Of a DNA stretch of 64,000 nucleotides, positions 14,066 through 25,563 are shown in pieces. Position numbers and translations under genes: made by a program. This DNA comes from Archegozetes longisetosus (lineage: Eukaryota > Arthropoda > Arachnida > Sarcoptiformes > Trhypochthoniidae), in NCBI GenBank assembly GCA_018873245.2, contig JAEMBT020000004.1:3582573-3646572 (forward strand), given 5' to 3'. Every line of letters begins with the position of its first letter. Position 1 is the first letter of the stretch. Below the pieces are notes generated by a model. It was not told the origin of the DNA. It made no database searches and saw only the letters and a program-made list of their open reading frames with translations.

Positions 14066-14404
14066 TTAACCATAATAACCTCCACGACCACCGTATCCAC
14101 CATAACCACCACGTCCAAGACCAATGCCTCCATAACCTCCTCCAATACCTCTACCATATCCTCCATAACCACCACGTCCAAGACCAATGCCTCCATAACC
14201 TCCTCCAATACCTCTACCATATCCTCCATAACCACCACGTCCGAGACCAATGCCTCCAAGACCTCTGCCATAGCCTCCACCATATCCTCCTAAACCTCTT
14301 CCACCATAGCCTCCATATCCACCTCTTCTTCCATATCCTCCGTATTGAGCGCTAACCAAAGCCACCAAAACACACAAGAATGAGATGATAGTCAAAGTTC
14401 TCAT
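14066..14404 (-). CDS. Secreted Tyr/Gly-rich repeat peptide, copy 1
   Basis: This is a 112-residue protein. Residues 1-19 form a clean signal peptide (MRT, then a hydrophobic core ending VSA before Q20), and the rest is built of Gly-Tyr-Arg repeats. The units are GRGLGGYGG-type near the N terminus and GIGGGYGGIGLGRGGYGGYGR-like blocks near the C terminus; it ends GGYYG. There is no intron. Arthropod proteins of this composition include cuticle-associated proteins, silk or cement-like proteins and YGG-type antimicrobial peptides, and the sequence does not discriminate among these. A close paralog lies at 22166-22507. A TATA box and initiator sit at a standard distance upstream, so the gene looks intact. 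Frames on the opposite strand and in the other minus frame are repeat-driven shadows. Confidence 0.85.
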   Translation of the reverse strand: MRTLTIISFLCVLVALVSAQYGGYGRRGGYGGYGGRGLGGYGGGYGRGLGGIGLGRGGYGGYGRGIGGGYGGIGLGRGGYGGYGRGIGGGYGGIGLGRGGYGGYGGRGGYYG

Positions 14405-14467
14405 TATTTTAAGATTCAGTTAATTCAAACTTTATATTGAAATCAAATATTCAGATTTGAACGAATG

Positions 14468-14499
14468 TGACTGTTGCTTCAAACTGACTCAGTTTTATA
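14468..14499 (-). promoter_or_regulatory. TATA box and initiator of Gly-rich gene copy 1
   Basis: On the minus strand GGTATAAAAC places TATAAA at 14499-14494. An arthropod-like initiator TCACA, with its A at 14468, lies 31 bp downstream. The same spacing and almost identical flanking DNA occur upstream of copy 2. The predicted 5' leader is about 63 nt. Confidence 0.6.
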
Positions 14500-14539
14500 C
14501 CAAATCCATTCGAGGTCAACAATCCATAATTAACTTGAA

Positions 14540-15825
14540 GGCTGATTAGGTTTTGTTTCTTCAGTTCGGAGTTTAACAAAAAAATTTATTCTTCTATAAA
14601 AATTTAGTCCCGTTCTTGATTTTATTTATTTAACCATTATGAACTTGAAGATTGATGTAAAAACAAGTTTCAGTCATATTAATATCAATAAATCAGTAAT
14701 GCATTAATTAACTCGAGAATTCTGTTGGTTTCATTCGAAGGTGTTTAGCGATTGATTTTCAAAAATTAGAACTTTTCGAAGAACGTTTCTATCTTGATAA
14801 AAGTTTCGAAATTTTTTGCTAAGTAAAACAGAAAAAAGATACTCATTCACTTTTAAGAAAGTTTTTGTCCTTCAATCGATTGATAAAATCTCACTCAGCT
14901 TATTAAGTGTAAACTTAATAATTGGTTATTCAAGACTTATTTTCTATTCGACTGATTGATTATTCGCATTCATACTAATGACTTAAGTGAACTCCCTTAA
15001 AAAATTTGAAGATTAAAGTAATTAAATTCAAATTTTCTGTTTATTGCTAATTTTTAATGTACGAAATTTTTGGTAAAAATACTTTTAACTGCAGTTATTA
15101 ACAATTTTATCGATTTATTGTATCACTCTTTTAGTATTAATGAAACTTTCCCAAGTTATGAAAGAATTTATGCAAATTTAAAAATGTCGGTCAAGATCGA
15201 GATAAGACATAAGTAACAAATTCACTAATTAATGCATGATTTCCTTAACTCATTGATATAGTGGTTCTAGAAAATTGACTTAATTTAGGTGACTCTTGAA
15301 TAAAAAAAATGATGTAAATTCATACTAATTTATTCGTACTACGAACAAATTTGATAATTTTAAATAATTATTGGACCTCTGCTTATGAACCAGAACTGAT
15401 AATTCTAGTCCGTAAAAGTATCAAGTTTTATCATTTCATACTCAGGGAAGATCACAAATAACTTTTAATTTTATTATCATAAGTTTGTATTTTTACATAT
15501 TTCAAAATTGACCTGAACGTATTTTGAAAAATATTTAATTAAATTAAAAAAGCTTGATCCATGCTATTTTTGAGTGAATCTAATTTGATAGGACTTTTAT
15601 AGATTAATAGGATAGCTATTGAAAAAAAAATTAACACAAAGTAAAAATACTGAAATTAGCAGTGATTTCCTAAGATATTCTCAAAATTCCTATCAAATTC
15701 TTAGTTTTAAACATTTTTTCAAGAAAACATCGAAATTTTGTTTCGACAAAACATAAATAGAAAATTACTTGAATTTGTCTGAAGTTTAAGCTAGCCATAA
15801 TATGGATAATACAATAGCTGTTGTA
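14540..15825. other. AT-rich intergenic, nothing recognised
   Basis: No open frame with a recognisable domain and no clear inverted repeat were seen between the Gly-rich gene promoter and the ABCG pseudogene. Confidence 0.45.
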
Positions 15826-15829
15826 AGGA

Positions 15830-17965
15830 TTGACGTTCAAAGCAAAGTAATTGTTGGCGAAAAGAGAGAGTTCTGAATAAAGTAAGAAGTGCAGTTGAAT
15901 TTGGATCATTGAATGCGTTGATGGGTCCGGAAAGACCGCTCTATTAAAGTGCATTAATGGAAGAAATAAGTCTGGATTAGGGAGTGGAATGAAAAACTTT
16001 CGAGAGCCCATAAGAAGATTAATTTATGTTCTAATGGTCAACACATAAAAAGAGCACTTGTTTATAGGTTTGACCGCAAAACAGAAATCTTAACCTCATC
16101 AAAATCCCATGACCTACGCATCAAAATCTTAAAAAATAGTGGTCAAACGTTTGAAATAGATCGCCAAAACAATGCCATCAATTTATTGTCAGAGTTGGTG
16201 ATTAGTGACATCGCCAATACTAGAGTTCAGAATTGCACTGGAGGTCAACAGAAACGATTGTCTATTTCTTTGAAATTGACTGCTTTGAGAAAATCTAATC
16301 TTTTATGTATTGATGAGCTGACAGGTAGTCTCGATATTGGTACCGCAGAAGTGGCGAGTTTTAGATACGTTGCTTCTCCCAGATGGACATTTGGTCATTT
16401 TGTCTATTTTTTAATGAAGAAATATGAAATCTTCAAATGGAGCTCGAGTGAGTTTTCCGAAAGGGAGGGAGACGCACGAAAATGAATGAATGAATGAAAT
16501 ATGAAATCTTAACACTGATTCATGAAAAAGTTTAGTGTCACTTTATTTTTAGGTTATTCAATGTCCGAAAATATTGCCCCAAAACCATAACATATCAATC
16601 ATTACAAGTACACATCAGCTAAACAGGGGTTTTTTGATGATGTACTGATAAATCCCAAAAGGCTTTAAATTGTTCCCTTAGTAAAAGAGCTAAAGAGGAG
16701 ATAATTCTTATATCTGTCGAAATATAGTTTCTTATCAAACATCAATTCCAAAGATATGCTTAAGTAGTGCTTTTTGGATCATGTTTTGACATAATAATAA
16801 AATAAACTAAGTCGCATCACCAAAACGTTATGTAAAATAAATTACTTTAGTGTCGTATGTTAATCCATTTTGCTAAGTGACAGACCAAAGTAAAAATGAG
16901 TTCAAGACTTAGGGTTCGTATCTCCGTAGAGATAAAAAGAGTTTTGCAAATTATTTTCAGTAACTTTTGGCACAGAACAGTTGGAAATGAAACCATATCT
17001 GATATGATATTAGTAGGCGATCAATTTAACACTATTTTGAATTTATCTGTACAATATGTTATATGTCTTAGCAAATGATGGTATCTGTGTCTTTTCTGGT
17101 CGTACTCAAGACTTGTAAGCTCGTTCAAATGAATATCAAATGCTTTGTACTGAAATTCAAGTCCCAATTGAAGTCCTTTTGAAAGTCTCCTCAAAGGGTG
17201 TTAACGATGAACAAGTCATTCAATTGTCAAATAAGACATTAGAAGGTGCATTTGCATGAAATATGTGTTAACGAGACGAAACTATTTTCAAACTGAATCT
17301 CATTCAAAAGCAAAAATTTTAAAAAATCAATTGATTCAAAGTATTTAGTAATGAGTACAATGACTAAAACATATTTTTATCAAGGAAAAGCATTGTTAAC
17401 GCAAATTTTAGTTATGTTCTGTACATTAACTATAGCGAAAATGTTTAATCTAAGCATCGGTAAACTAATCGGTTGTTTTAGTTTGATATACAGCCTAAAT
17501 GCAACTTGTTTGAAACAACTGGACAAAGAATCTATTCTTGACCAGAATCTGAAATATCAATTTTCATAATGAGCGTACTTATGAGAATTCAGGTATGCAT
17601 CATAACAATGACTTTCATACCTGTTATGAAAATATTTTTGAATGAACGCAGAAAGAGTGAATAGAAATTTTTTGGAAATGAAATCTTACAAAAATGATTT
17701 TCTCAATCAACCAATTTAATTAACCTGACCAATAAAAAAGTTGATTCTTAAACATTGTTAATAGGATGGTAAAGTACAAGAATTTATTTTGGGCTCAAAA
17801 TATTGTTGATTTAATTCTAATATTTATCAATGCCTTTTCCACAATGACAAACGGACAAATAAATCAAACTAAAAGATTCTTTTTCTTTGTGAAGACTGGT
17901 ATACTTTGCATTCAAGGAATCGGATATTTATTTGGAATAATTTCTGTCAAAATGTACGTCTGATT
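15830..17965 (+). pseudogene. ABCG-type half-transporter pseudogene 1
   Basis: Fragments of an ABCG (White/ABCG2-like) half transporter lie in order. First is the pre-Walker strand and Walker A (SLNALMGP near 15905, then GKTALLKCINGRNKSGL after a small deletion that shifts frame). Next, in the open frame 16186-16485, are the signature CTGGQQKRLSI and Walker B LLCIDELTGSLD. After 17040 come the segment ending in the QVPIEVLLK-type motif and then the start of the membrane domain (17345-17569 and 17766-17963, several hydrophobic helices). Frameshifts, stops and a 16660-17035 insertion break it. It is a tandem neighbour of pseudogene 2. The family would export or transport hydrophobic substrates, but this copy cannot make a full protein. 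Confidence 0.8.
16660..17035 (+). repeat. Receptor-derived module inserted in ABCG pseudogene 1
   Basis: This segment is closely similar to 39762-40130, the first intron of the ionotropic receptor at 39.5 kb. Shared blocks include TAGTAAAAGAGCTAAAGAGG, ATATAGTTTCTTATCAAACA and GCAAATTATTTTCAGTAACT. Its end reads NFWHRTVGNETISDMILVGD, resembling the S1 lobe segment of ionotropic receptors (a W/G-rich loop before the D-containing strand). A consensus acceptor TTTTCAG stands just before it. ABCG coding sequence lies on both sides, so the module is foreign here. Confidence 0.65.
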
Positions 17966-18240
17966 AATTTTCTTGTTATCGGATTTTTTAGAAGTTCAAC
18001 AAAATTCCGCAACTAATATATACTCCTCGATGATATGAATTAGTTTTTCAAATTCTTAAGTAAACTTGCATTCGTCATTCACGTGTTAAATCCTTTGATA
18101 ATATTATATGGTTTCAATCGTTGCCTATCAGATCAGTTATCATTGACTTTAGTCAAATACCAAATAAATTATTAACAAGTTTTCCGCGATAGTGTAAAAT
18201 ATCTACTCATCCATTGCTCTCTGTATGAAAGCGTTTGTGA

Positions 18241-18242
<2 letters not shown>

Positions 18243-18300
<58 letters not shown>
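18243..18300. repeat. (GA)n microsatellite
   Basis: An uninterrupted GA dinucleotide tract of about 29 units lies between the two ABCG pseudogenes. Confidence 0.95.
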
Positions 18301-18303
<3 letters not shown>

Positions 18304-19547
18304 GGTATAAAATGTCTTTGGGAAGGAAAGGGTTCAGATCCCAATCCAAGATATGGATAGAATTGTAACCATTTCTAAGATTTTATAAGTAATAAAAAAT
18401 TGAGTATTGGGTGGATTGATATGACTTTAAGAATTGAGAAAAAATTATCTAGAAAAGAGAAAAAAACGTTTGACAGATTAGTGGTTTTGTAGAATTCGGG
18501 ACTCTGAACACACTGATGGGTCCTTCGGACGCAGGATAAACATCTCTATTGGGATGTCTGAGCTGAAGAAATAGAAATTATTTGTCCGCAGAAGTCAGTT
18601 TAGCCGAAAAGTTTAACCTCTCTGTTTTCTTATTCTCAATTCAGATTTTAGAGAATCCCTTCAATTTTTCAAAGTAGCTGTGAAGAGCTCTGGTTCTGAG
18701 AATATAAGTTTTAAGTACACACTAGATGTTCTACGTAAAAAAAATATTTTATTATTGGTGTAATAAATTCTTAAAGTTTTTGAGACGATATACTGTAAAT
18801 AGGAGTTGTCAAGCCAAATTAGTAGATGTAATAACTAAAAATCTTATTCAATTTCTCGAAAGTATGATAAAATATTTTTCATAACTCTACTAATAACTTA
18901 AAAGTTGTCTTTTAAAATTTCAAAATTGAGCTCAAATATTAATAGAAATAAATCTAGAAAATCTAGTGTTTAATCAAAAGTTTTTAGGCATGTTATTTTG
19001 TATTGACTATTAGTGCTTAAGCTTTTATCTAAATCTGTTACTATCAAACTTTTTATTTTTCTTTGATAAGCATGAGAAATCCTTAGGATTAGGAATGAGA
19101 AAATCAGTTGCAAAATTGATTTTTAACCTACTTCGGCTAAACTGCTGATTAAAATCTCATTCTGCTAAAGTGACTTCTGCGAAACTGACACCAATCTTAT
19201 TTGTCAAATGAGTCAAAGATTTATTTGAGTTCCTTTGAGAAAATTCGCACGTGTTTTATATCGCAAGACCAAAACAAATATTTGATTAACGGATTGACTG
19301 CAAAACAATCTCTGATTTATGTCTCCAAATTAAAAAGTAGTCATAAGGGATCACGGAAATAATGTAATCAATTTGATGTCACATTTATTGATCAATGATA
19401 TCATGGATACAAATTTTGAGAATTGTAGTGCAGGTAAACAAAAACGGTTAGCTTTGGCAATGAATTGACTTCTTGCATAAAATCTAATCTCATATATATA
19501 GTCGAGGCAACCAGTGGTCTCAATAGCAATACCTCAGAAGTGGTATT

Positions 19548-19979
19548 GGTATTCTACTTAGGTGTGATCTACAAGTAATGGGTGATCTATATACTGACTG
19601 TAGACCCTGAGATGTGATCTACATAGTGTGTGACACATTCAAACTTCTCATACGTAATAAGTAAAAATAAATATAATAAAGCTAATTTTAAAAAGTGAAA
19701 TTACAGTCTAAAAATCTGTAAAAATATATAAATAATATAAAAATGTTAAAATATACATATAGAACAACTTTTAAAACTATAAAGCTGCATGAGATGCATT
19801 TGACAGTTAAGACAACTATTTATATTGTTTTGCGAAGAATTTCTAGAAAAACTACAAAAGTACAATTTCATAGATTGCATATAAAAGTATACGTATGTTT
19901 TACAAATGGTAATTTTACAAAATCAGCTAAGGTTAATTTTAGTTAACTTTGACTGTAGATCACACCTCAGTGAAATACC
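19548..19979. repeat. hAT-like MITE inside ABCG pseudogene 2
   Basis: The ends are GGTATTCTACTTAGGTGTGA and, mirrored, GGTATTTCACTGAGGTGTGA, both followed by TCTACA. The flanks GTGGTATT (19540-19547) and GTGGTAGT (19980-19987) form an 8-bp duplication with one mismatch. The insertion lies exactly after the Walker B region codons for SEVV. The 67-codon frame inside is not conserved with anything I know. Confidence 0.7.
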
Positions 19980-20899
19980 GTGGTAGTTATAAGATACTCA
20001 TTTTTCTGTCTAATACTTTAGTTTAATTAATATCTTTAAATAATTTTCAGGTAATTCAATTTCTGAAAAAGATATCTCCAAAATCATAACAAATTTATAC
20101 CAGTCAAACTCCGATGTTTTAGCCACGATCGATATGGTGTGTATCTTAGCAAAAGGTGGTATCTGTGTCTATTCAAGTCGTCCTCAAGACTTGGAAACTC
20201 ATTTGACTGAGTATAATATAAATTGCAGCGAAATTCAAGTCTCGATTGAAATCTTATTAAGATTGATTTCAAAAGGTTTAAATGATGTACAAGTCATAAA
20301 ATTGTCTAATTAAATGACAGAATCACAAGCTTCGCAAATACAAAGACGTATGAATGAAACAAAAATATTTCGAAATGATATCCCCTTTGAAGGCAAAAAA
20401 TTCAAATTTATAGATTTCAGGCATTTGTTACTAAGAACCATGACTTACTCCTGATTACTTGCGGATACTTTCGGAAAGCGTTACTAATTTAGTTTATTTT
20501 CTATACATCTGGTGGGTACGTCTTAACAACTATCTACAACTTTGATTTCGTAAGTATGAATAGTTATATGGCCTCTATTCTCAATAATAGTTACCATTGC
20601 TTTAAAACTGCACAAAGATTAGAAGAAAAAGTTCTCAATTAAAATATTAAATACAATTATCTTTTAATATTTGTATTTACGATTCAATTGACTATCACAA
20701 CAATGATCTTTACATAGGAAATGAAAATATTCATGAATGAAAACGGAAATTGCGTGCTTTGTTATCATGTATTTGTTTAAATAGATACTATGAAGAAATA
20801 GGCATTGAGTGATAAGTTGGAAAATTACGATTTTTACTATAAATATTGAAATGCAGTAACACCCAATATAGCGAACTTCTTTAAAGCGAATCAAAGCTA

Positions 20900-21245
20900 T
20901 AGGTAATCAAAATTTCGGCTTCCAACGATCGACTGTATCGAGGTATAACTACATATAGAACTCTTATGTCTGACTCCTTATATTAGTTCACACCATAGGA
21001 AAATTCTTTCATAGCATTAATCAATTTTATTTAAGTTATTAATAATTTTTTTTAAAAGCCAGGGAGGCTATTCTCGAAGCGATCTCTAAGTTTAAGATCA
21101 AGTTTAGTACGATTTTAAGTAATGATCGATTCTCAAAGCGCTCGTTAATTGAAGATCGAGACTTAATTTAAAGACTATAGTGATCGATCTTATAATTAAG
21201 TAACGATCGAGTTTAGGATTCGTACCAGAATTGCGCTACAGTATA
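20900..21245. repeat. GATCGA-rich AT insertion between ABCG exons
   Basis: The stretch contains many ATCGA/GATCG words (for example TAATGATCGATTCTCAAAGC and CGATCGAGTTTAGGATTCGT), absent from its surroundings. It separates two ABCG membrane-domain pieces. It is probably another degraded insertion; the ends were not resolved. Confidence 0.3.
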
Positions 21246-22165
21246 GCACAGGATTTTATTATTGATTAAAACTATAGTCGAAGCCGTTTCAAACATTATA
21301 ACAATTGCCTATTTTGTTTATATCGTAGATGTCTGTAAACGGAAGGCAATACTTTACGACTGTTTACATTTGTTCATAATTTGTTCACTTTGTGGGCAAA
21401 GTTTGGGGCGTTGTATCTTGATTATTTTGAGCCCAAGCGAAAAGAATGCCGTTCTCTCTTGTTTCGGTAACTGTTTCTGTAGTTACTTGATACCAACCAA
21501 AAAGTTACATAAATTTCTTCATCAGTTCAGTAACTTATCAGTTCTTAAGCAAATTTTTGAAAGCATTTTTATATTACTCTATCATTTTGATCGCTGTTCG
21601 GAGAATTTTTCGTCTGTTATGTATTTATTTGATCTAAAAGACATTTATTATAAAAATAAATAGCTTTTGATATTTGAGCTCATTTTCTTGAATTATGTAG
21701 TACTTATACTATTTCTCATGAAAGTGAACACATTCTCGGTTGAAAGACGCGTTAAACAATTGTACTATGCGCTGATTAAATCAATTAGATTTTAAACGAC
21801 TTACTCACCCACAAAGACTATATATTTGACACTGGCATCAAACGTATAAATCATGCCAATTACTACAAGTTTGACGCAAAGTAAGATAAATTTTAAGATT
21901 TAGAAAATTATTCCAACTTTGAAATTAATCATTTTTGAATTGACCAGAGCAAAACTTTCATAAATTAAATTTAATCAAGAAGTCGCGAACAAATTATTTA
22001 TTATGAATCTGCCTTTGTGTACACACAGGTTTCTAATTTTTACAATTAGTTTGACTGCTAAAAAGTTAATTGAATTTAACGATCTGATTCATTTTTATCG
22101 TATTGAAATTCTTCTATAAATTATACGATTAAGAATTTCCTAAACTTTCGGTAAATTCAAGATTT

Positions 22166-22507
22166 TTAACCATAATAACCTCCACGACCACCGTATCCAC
22201 CATAACCACCACGTCCAAGACCAATGCCTCCATAACCTCCTCCAATACCTCTACCATATCCTCCATAACCACCACGTCCAAGACCAATGCCTCCAAAACC
22301 TCTGCCATAGCCTCCACCATATCCTCCCAAACCTCTTCCACCATAGCCTCCATATCCTCCCAAACCTCTTCCACCATAGCCTCCATATCCTCCTAAACCT
22401 CTTCCACCATAGCCTCCATATCCACCTCTTCTTCCATATCCTCCGTATTGAGCGCTAACCAAAGCCACCAAAACACACAAGAATGAGATGATAGTCAAAG
22501 TTCTCAT
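22166..22507 (-). CDS. Secreted Tyr/Gly-rich repeat peptide, copy 2
   Basis: This 113-residue paralog of the 14.1-kb gene has an identical signal peptide and first repeat block. It differs by extra GGRGLGGYGGY units and one fewer GIGLGRGGYGGYGRGIGGG unit, so the array has changed by unit gain and loss while total length stayed almost constant. There is no intron. The upstream 120 bp is nearly identical to copy 1, which argues for a recent duplication or gene conversion and for shared expression. An AATAAA on the minus strand lies near 22000, about 165 nt past the stop. The likely role is an extracellular structural or defence peptide. Confidence 0.85.
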   Translation of the reverse strand: MRTLTIISFLCVLVALVSAQYGGYGRRGGYGGYGGRGLGGYGGYGGRGLGGYGGYGGRGLGGYGGGYGRGFGGIGLGRGGYGGYGRGIGGGYGGIGLGRGGYGGYGGRGGYYG

Positions 22508-22570
22508 TATTTTAAGATTCAGTTAATTCAAACTTTATATTGAAATCAAATATTCAGATTTGAACGAATG

Positions 22571-22602
22571 TGACTGTTGTTTCAAACTGACTCAGTTTTA
22601 TA
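22571..22602 (-). promoter_or_regulatory. TATA box and initiator of Gly-rich gene copy 2
   Basis: On the minus strand GGTATAAAAC places TATAAA at 22602-22597. The TCACA initiator, A at 22571, is 31 bp downstream, exactly as in copy 1. Confidence 0.6.
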
Positions 22603-22639
22603 CCAAATCCATTCGAGGTCAACAATCCATAATTAACTC

Positions 22640-23333
22640 GAAGGCTGATTAGATTTTGATTTTATTACTTCCAGTTTACACCCATATTCGTGTTTCGTGT
22701 TAAGTGTAAGCTTTTATTTCTCATTCAAATTTCTTAATTTTATTAATTTAAATGATTATTATCTCGCAAAGTATTGAACAAATTTGTCAAAGTAAAAAAC
22801 AAATTTTGTCTTAATCTTAATTCAATAACTAGTAGCAACAAAAAGATATAATATGACTTTAAGTGATAAGATTAAGTGAAAGTTTTTCTCAAAATTTTTT
22901 ATTGTCGAGTATGTAGCCTGAAAGACCTTCTTTGGTTTTATTCATTGAGAGAAGTTTTGACTAATCTGAAAGATAAAATTTTCGACCATATTTTCATGAA
23001 AATTTCTTTTTAAGTATAGAGTGATCTTGCAAAATAACAAAAACCTAAATTTTATCACTGATAAGCTAAATCCCTGAAACATCCGAATTGAGCTTTTATT
23101 GCTCTCAAAGTTGTCTTTATATTAAATTTTAATCTTGAATGTTAAAGCATTTTGTGCTTGATTTATTTTTAATCAATTGAACTATGTTTAATTCCCAAGT
23201 TTACATTGTCGAAATGAAAATCAATTTATCCCTCGATTTCACCAAACGAAATCTCGGTCAAGTTTGAGATAATTTCTTGACAGCAATACTGGTGTGAAAC
23301 TGAAAATATATCAATAAATGTATGCATTCAAAC
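22640..23333. other. AT-rich intergenic, nothing recognised
   Basis: Past the duplicated promoter the two Gly-rich loci lose similarity. Nothing else is seen here. Confidence 0.45.
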
Positions 23334-23341
23334 AAAATTAA

Positions 23342-23824
23342 AGCAACACTCCATTAGTGTTCCTACAGTGAGTTAGTATATAACAGTCGGAAAATAAGTG
23401 TATATTTATTTAAAAACAAAATTTGAGAAATTTTACTATAAAATTATTTTGAAATGTTATAAAACATTAATCACTCTCATCAACGAAAACAAATTTAATG
23501 CCATAAAACCCGGGATAACAAGAGCTAATGTGTTCTCAAATTTGCAAAAATCTCAATCCATTATTAATTTGAATAGTTTCTTCAGTATAAGAATTGATCT
23601 AAATGAGTGCTACTATGACTTCCATGGGTCTTTTTGTTTTAGTGATGGCCAAAGTATTCAATATTTTTGTTTATAATTATCGTATAAATAAAATAATGAA
23701 ATTGTTAGTGTGACTAGGTATCATGCATTAATTCCCAATGGATATGAACCTACTTTTATTTTTATTTATAACCGAAAGTGTTTTACGAGATAAGACATTG
23801 TAGGAACACTGAGGGAGTGTTGCC
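23342..23824. mobile_element. hAT-like non-autonomous element, 8-bp TSD
   Basis: The ends AGCAACACTCCATTAGTGTT and (mirrored) GGCAACACTCCCTCAGTGTT are inverted repeats continuing into CCTACA. Perfect 8-bp duplications AAAATTAA lie at 23334-23341 and 23825-23832. The 8-bp duplication and CAACACT-type ends suggest the hAT superfamily. A 92-codon frame (23398-23676) inside has no recognised domain. Confidence 0.75.
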
Positions 23825-23832
23825 AAAATTAA

Positions 23833-25190
23833 TAAGTATTTAAATGATGTCAGATCCAATAATAGAGATCTAGTATTAAAAAATAAAAATTATCATATGA
23901 CATTTCAAAAATGATTCATTTAGTCAAATGTTGAGATCAAGAAAATTCAATAAAATTTTCTAAAGTCATAAATATAGAAGATAAGTTGCATTGACAGGTT
24001 TATAAAAGATATAAGCTTAACTAACATGACTTGAAAAATAACTAAAAATACAAGAACTCCAATAGTGAATAATTGTTTCGAATATGCGCCTTTGTCTAAA
24101 AAGTTCTTTTACATCTGGCATCACTTTTATTTGGTTAATTAACACCATATGTAAGCCTGATATGAGTTAATATAAAAGTTTTATTCAACGAAAAGATTAA
24201 TTTAAATAAAAATCGAGTAATGGTTGAACCAAAAATTCAAGTATTTTATATTCTATCGATAGTTTAAAAATCCAGATTATGGTTTAAGAGAAAAAATTAA
24301 TTGCTTCTGAAACAACTAATTCTGCGAACAGAGTGCACCTAAAACGCTATTTTATATTAATTACATTCATGTTATACTCAATGTCTAATGCATTTGAATG
24401 GATTGAATATTCAACAGTAGACAATATGATAATAACGTACTGCAGAGTAACTAAATTTTAGGTTAGCTGCACTTCAGTTGTATGTATGGTAACTAATTTT
24501 ATAGGTGTAATACCGGCCACCTGGACACTTGACACGAAAACTTCGCTTTTGTGTACTTTTGAGCTCTTTTGGTAACTTTTCAAGTCTTGGATTGAGTGCT
24601 TAAGTGTTGAGCAAAACAGATTCTGGTTGACAATCGTTGGATAGGCAATAGTCATCACTTTACGACTATTTGTACTTAATATTCTTCTACTCTGTAAACC
24701 GTTCGGTACCTCAAAGAGGTTTCTCGCGCTACTGCTTATGACGTATTCAGTAATCAATTAGAAGTTACCGTTGAATTCCTCATTCCTCTTTTACTTATGT
24801 CTAATTTTAAAATTTAGAACGAGTTAAATATTACACCAAATAATGTTAATAGCATCATAGCTTTTCAACCAAATGTAATCAGCCAGTCAATTAAAAGTAT
24901 CCGCATTATTAACGCGCTAAAAATTATAAAGCTGAAATTCAATGCAATTTACATAGAAGGAAATTATCAATAGAGAGAAGTTAGTGAATTAATCATCCCG
25001 ACTCTACTGTTGAAGATAGGTTTATATTGTTGCAGATTGCGCTCAAATGAGCTCTTTTCAACTTAACTCAATACATAGCGCGATCAACGATATATGTGAT
25101 CTTTGTTCAAATCATTCCTTATTAAAGCTCCTTATTTATTATATTAAATCAATTTTTAAAATATAGAATTTGAATTAATGACTAGTGCAT
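23833..25190. other. AT-rich intergenic with an unassigned minus frame
   Basis: A 99-codon minus-strand frame (24458-24757) has balanced composition but no motif I recognise. The locally lower A+T content there may mark an old transposon. No gene is claimed. Confidence 0.3.
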
Positions 25191-25196
25191 TCAACA

Positions 25197-25563
25197 ATAG
25201 TACTATGCCTGAAACAAATTCTGAAAAAGATAAAATATTTACTTTCATGTATAGCATTAAATTATAACGTTTATCGACTGTACTGCAGCCCTGAGAATAC
25301 TCAGAGTTGTAATGATTAATATTTTGATCATTACGTATAAGTTCAAATTTGTTAACTTATAAATTTGCTTAGAAAATGTTTTTACAATGTGAAAGTATAC
25401 TTATGAACTATTAATTTATATTTTATTAGATCTTATCTATTGATTCAGGTCATTGATAGTTAATGTTTTACGATACAGTCGATTAATTGACATTAAAGCT
25501 TTACACATAAGTATATATCTCTCAATTTTTTCTCAGACATTTGTTTCAGGCATAGTAACTCTC
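25197..25563. repeat. MITE with ends CTATGCCTGAAACAAAT
   Basis: The left end ACTATGCCTGAAACAAATTC and right end (mirrored) ACTATGCCTGAAACAAATGT are inverted repeats. A second, inverted and interrupted copy lies at 28930-29250; it shares AATGATTAATATTTTGATCA and the end sequence. Confidence 0.55.

Larger units (their letters stand above)
18470..21663 (+). pseudogene. ABCG-type half-transporter pseudogene 2
   Basis: This is a second ABCG relic. Walker A reads LMGPSDAG-stop-TSLL near 18510, with the Lys codon replaced by TAA. The signature is degraded to CSAGKQKRLAL near 19420, and Walker B has lost its Asp (YIVEATSGLNSNTSEV). After a MITE at 19548-19979, an acceptor-like TTTTCAG near 20050 precedes a segment with GGICVYSSRPQDLETHL. 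Membrane-domain pieces follow near 20400-20470 and 20700-20850. The C-terminal exon-like open frame 21262-21663 reads hydrophobic helices, SLCGQSLGR, FLHQFSNLSVLKQIFESIF and FDRCSENFSS, characteristic of the last ABCG helices and their cysteine-bearing loop. The final part is open but the gene is clearly dead. Confidence 0.8.

Noticed and set aside
14029-14355. 108-codon His-rich plus-strand frame and a 76-codon Val/Met-rich minus frame
   Set aside because: They are other readings of the Gly-rich repeats in the real minus-strand gene; the same shadows recur at 22.2 kb.
15670-16011. 113-codon minus-strand frame
   Set aside because: It lies antisense to the Walker A region of ABCG pseudogene 1, where the plus strand gives a recognisable match.
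18328-18350. GGTTCAGATCCC as a possible tRNA B box
   Set aside because: No A box or foldable tRNA could be found around it.
19743-19946. 67-codon frame
   Set aside because: It lies entirely inside a hAT-like MITE and has no known motif.
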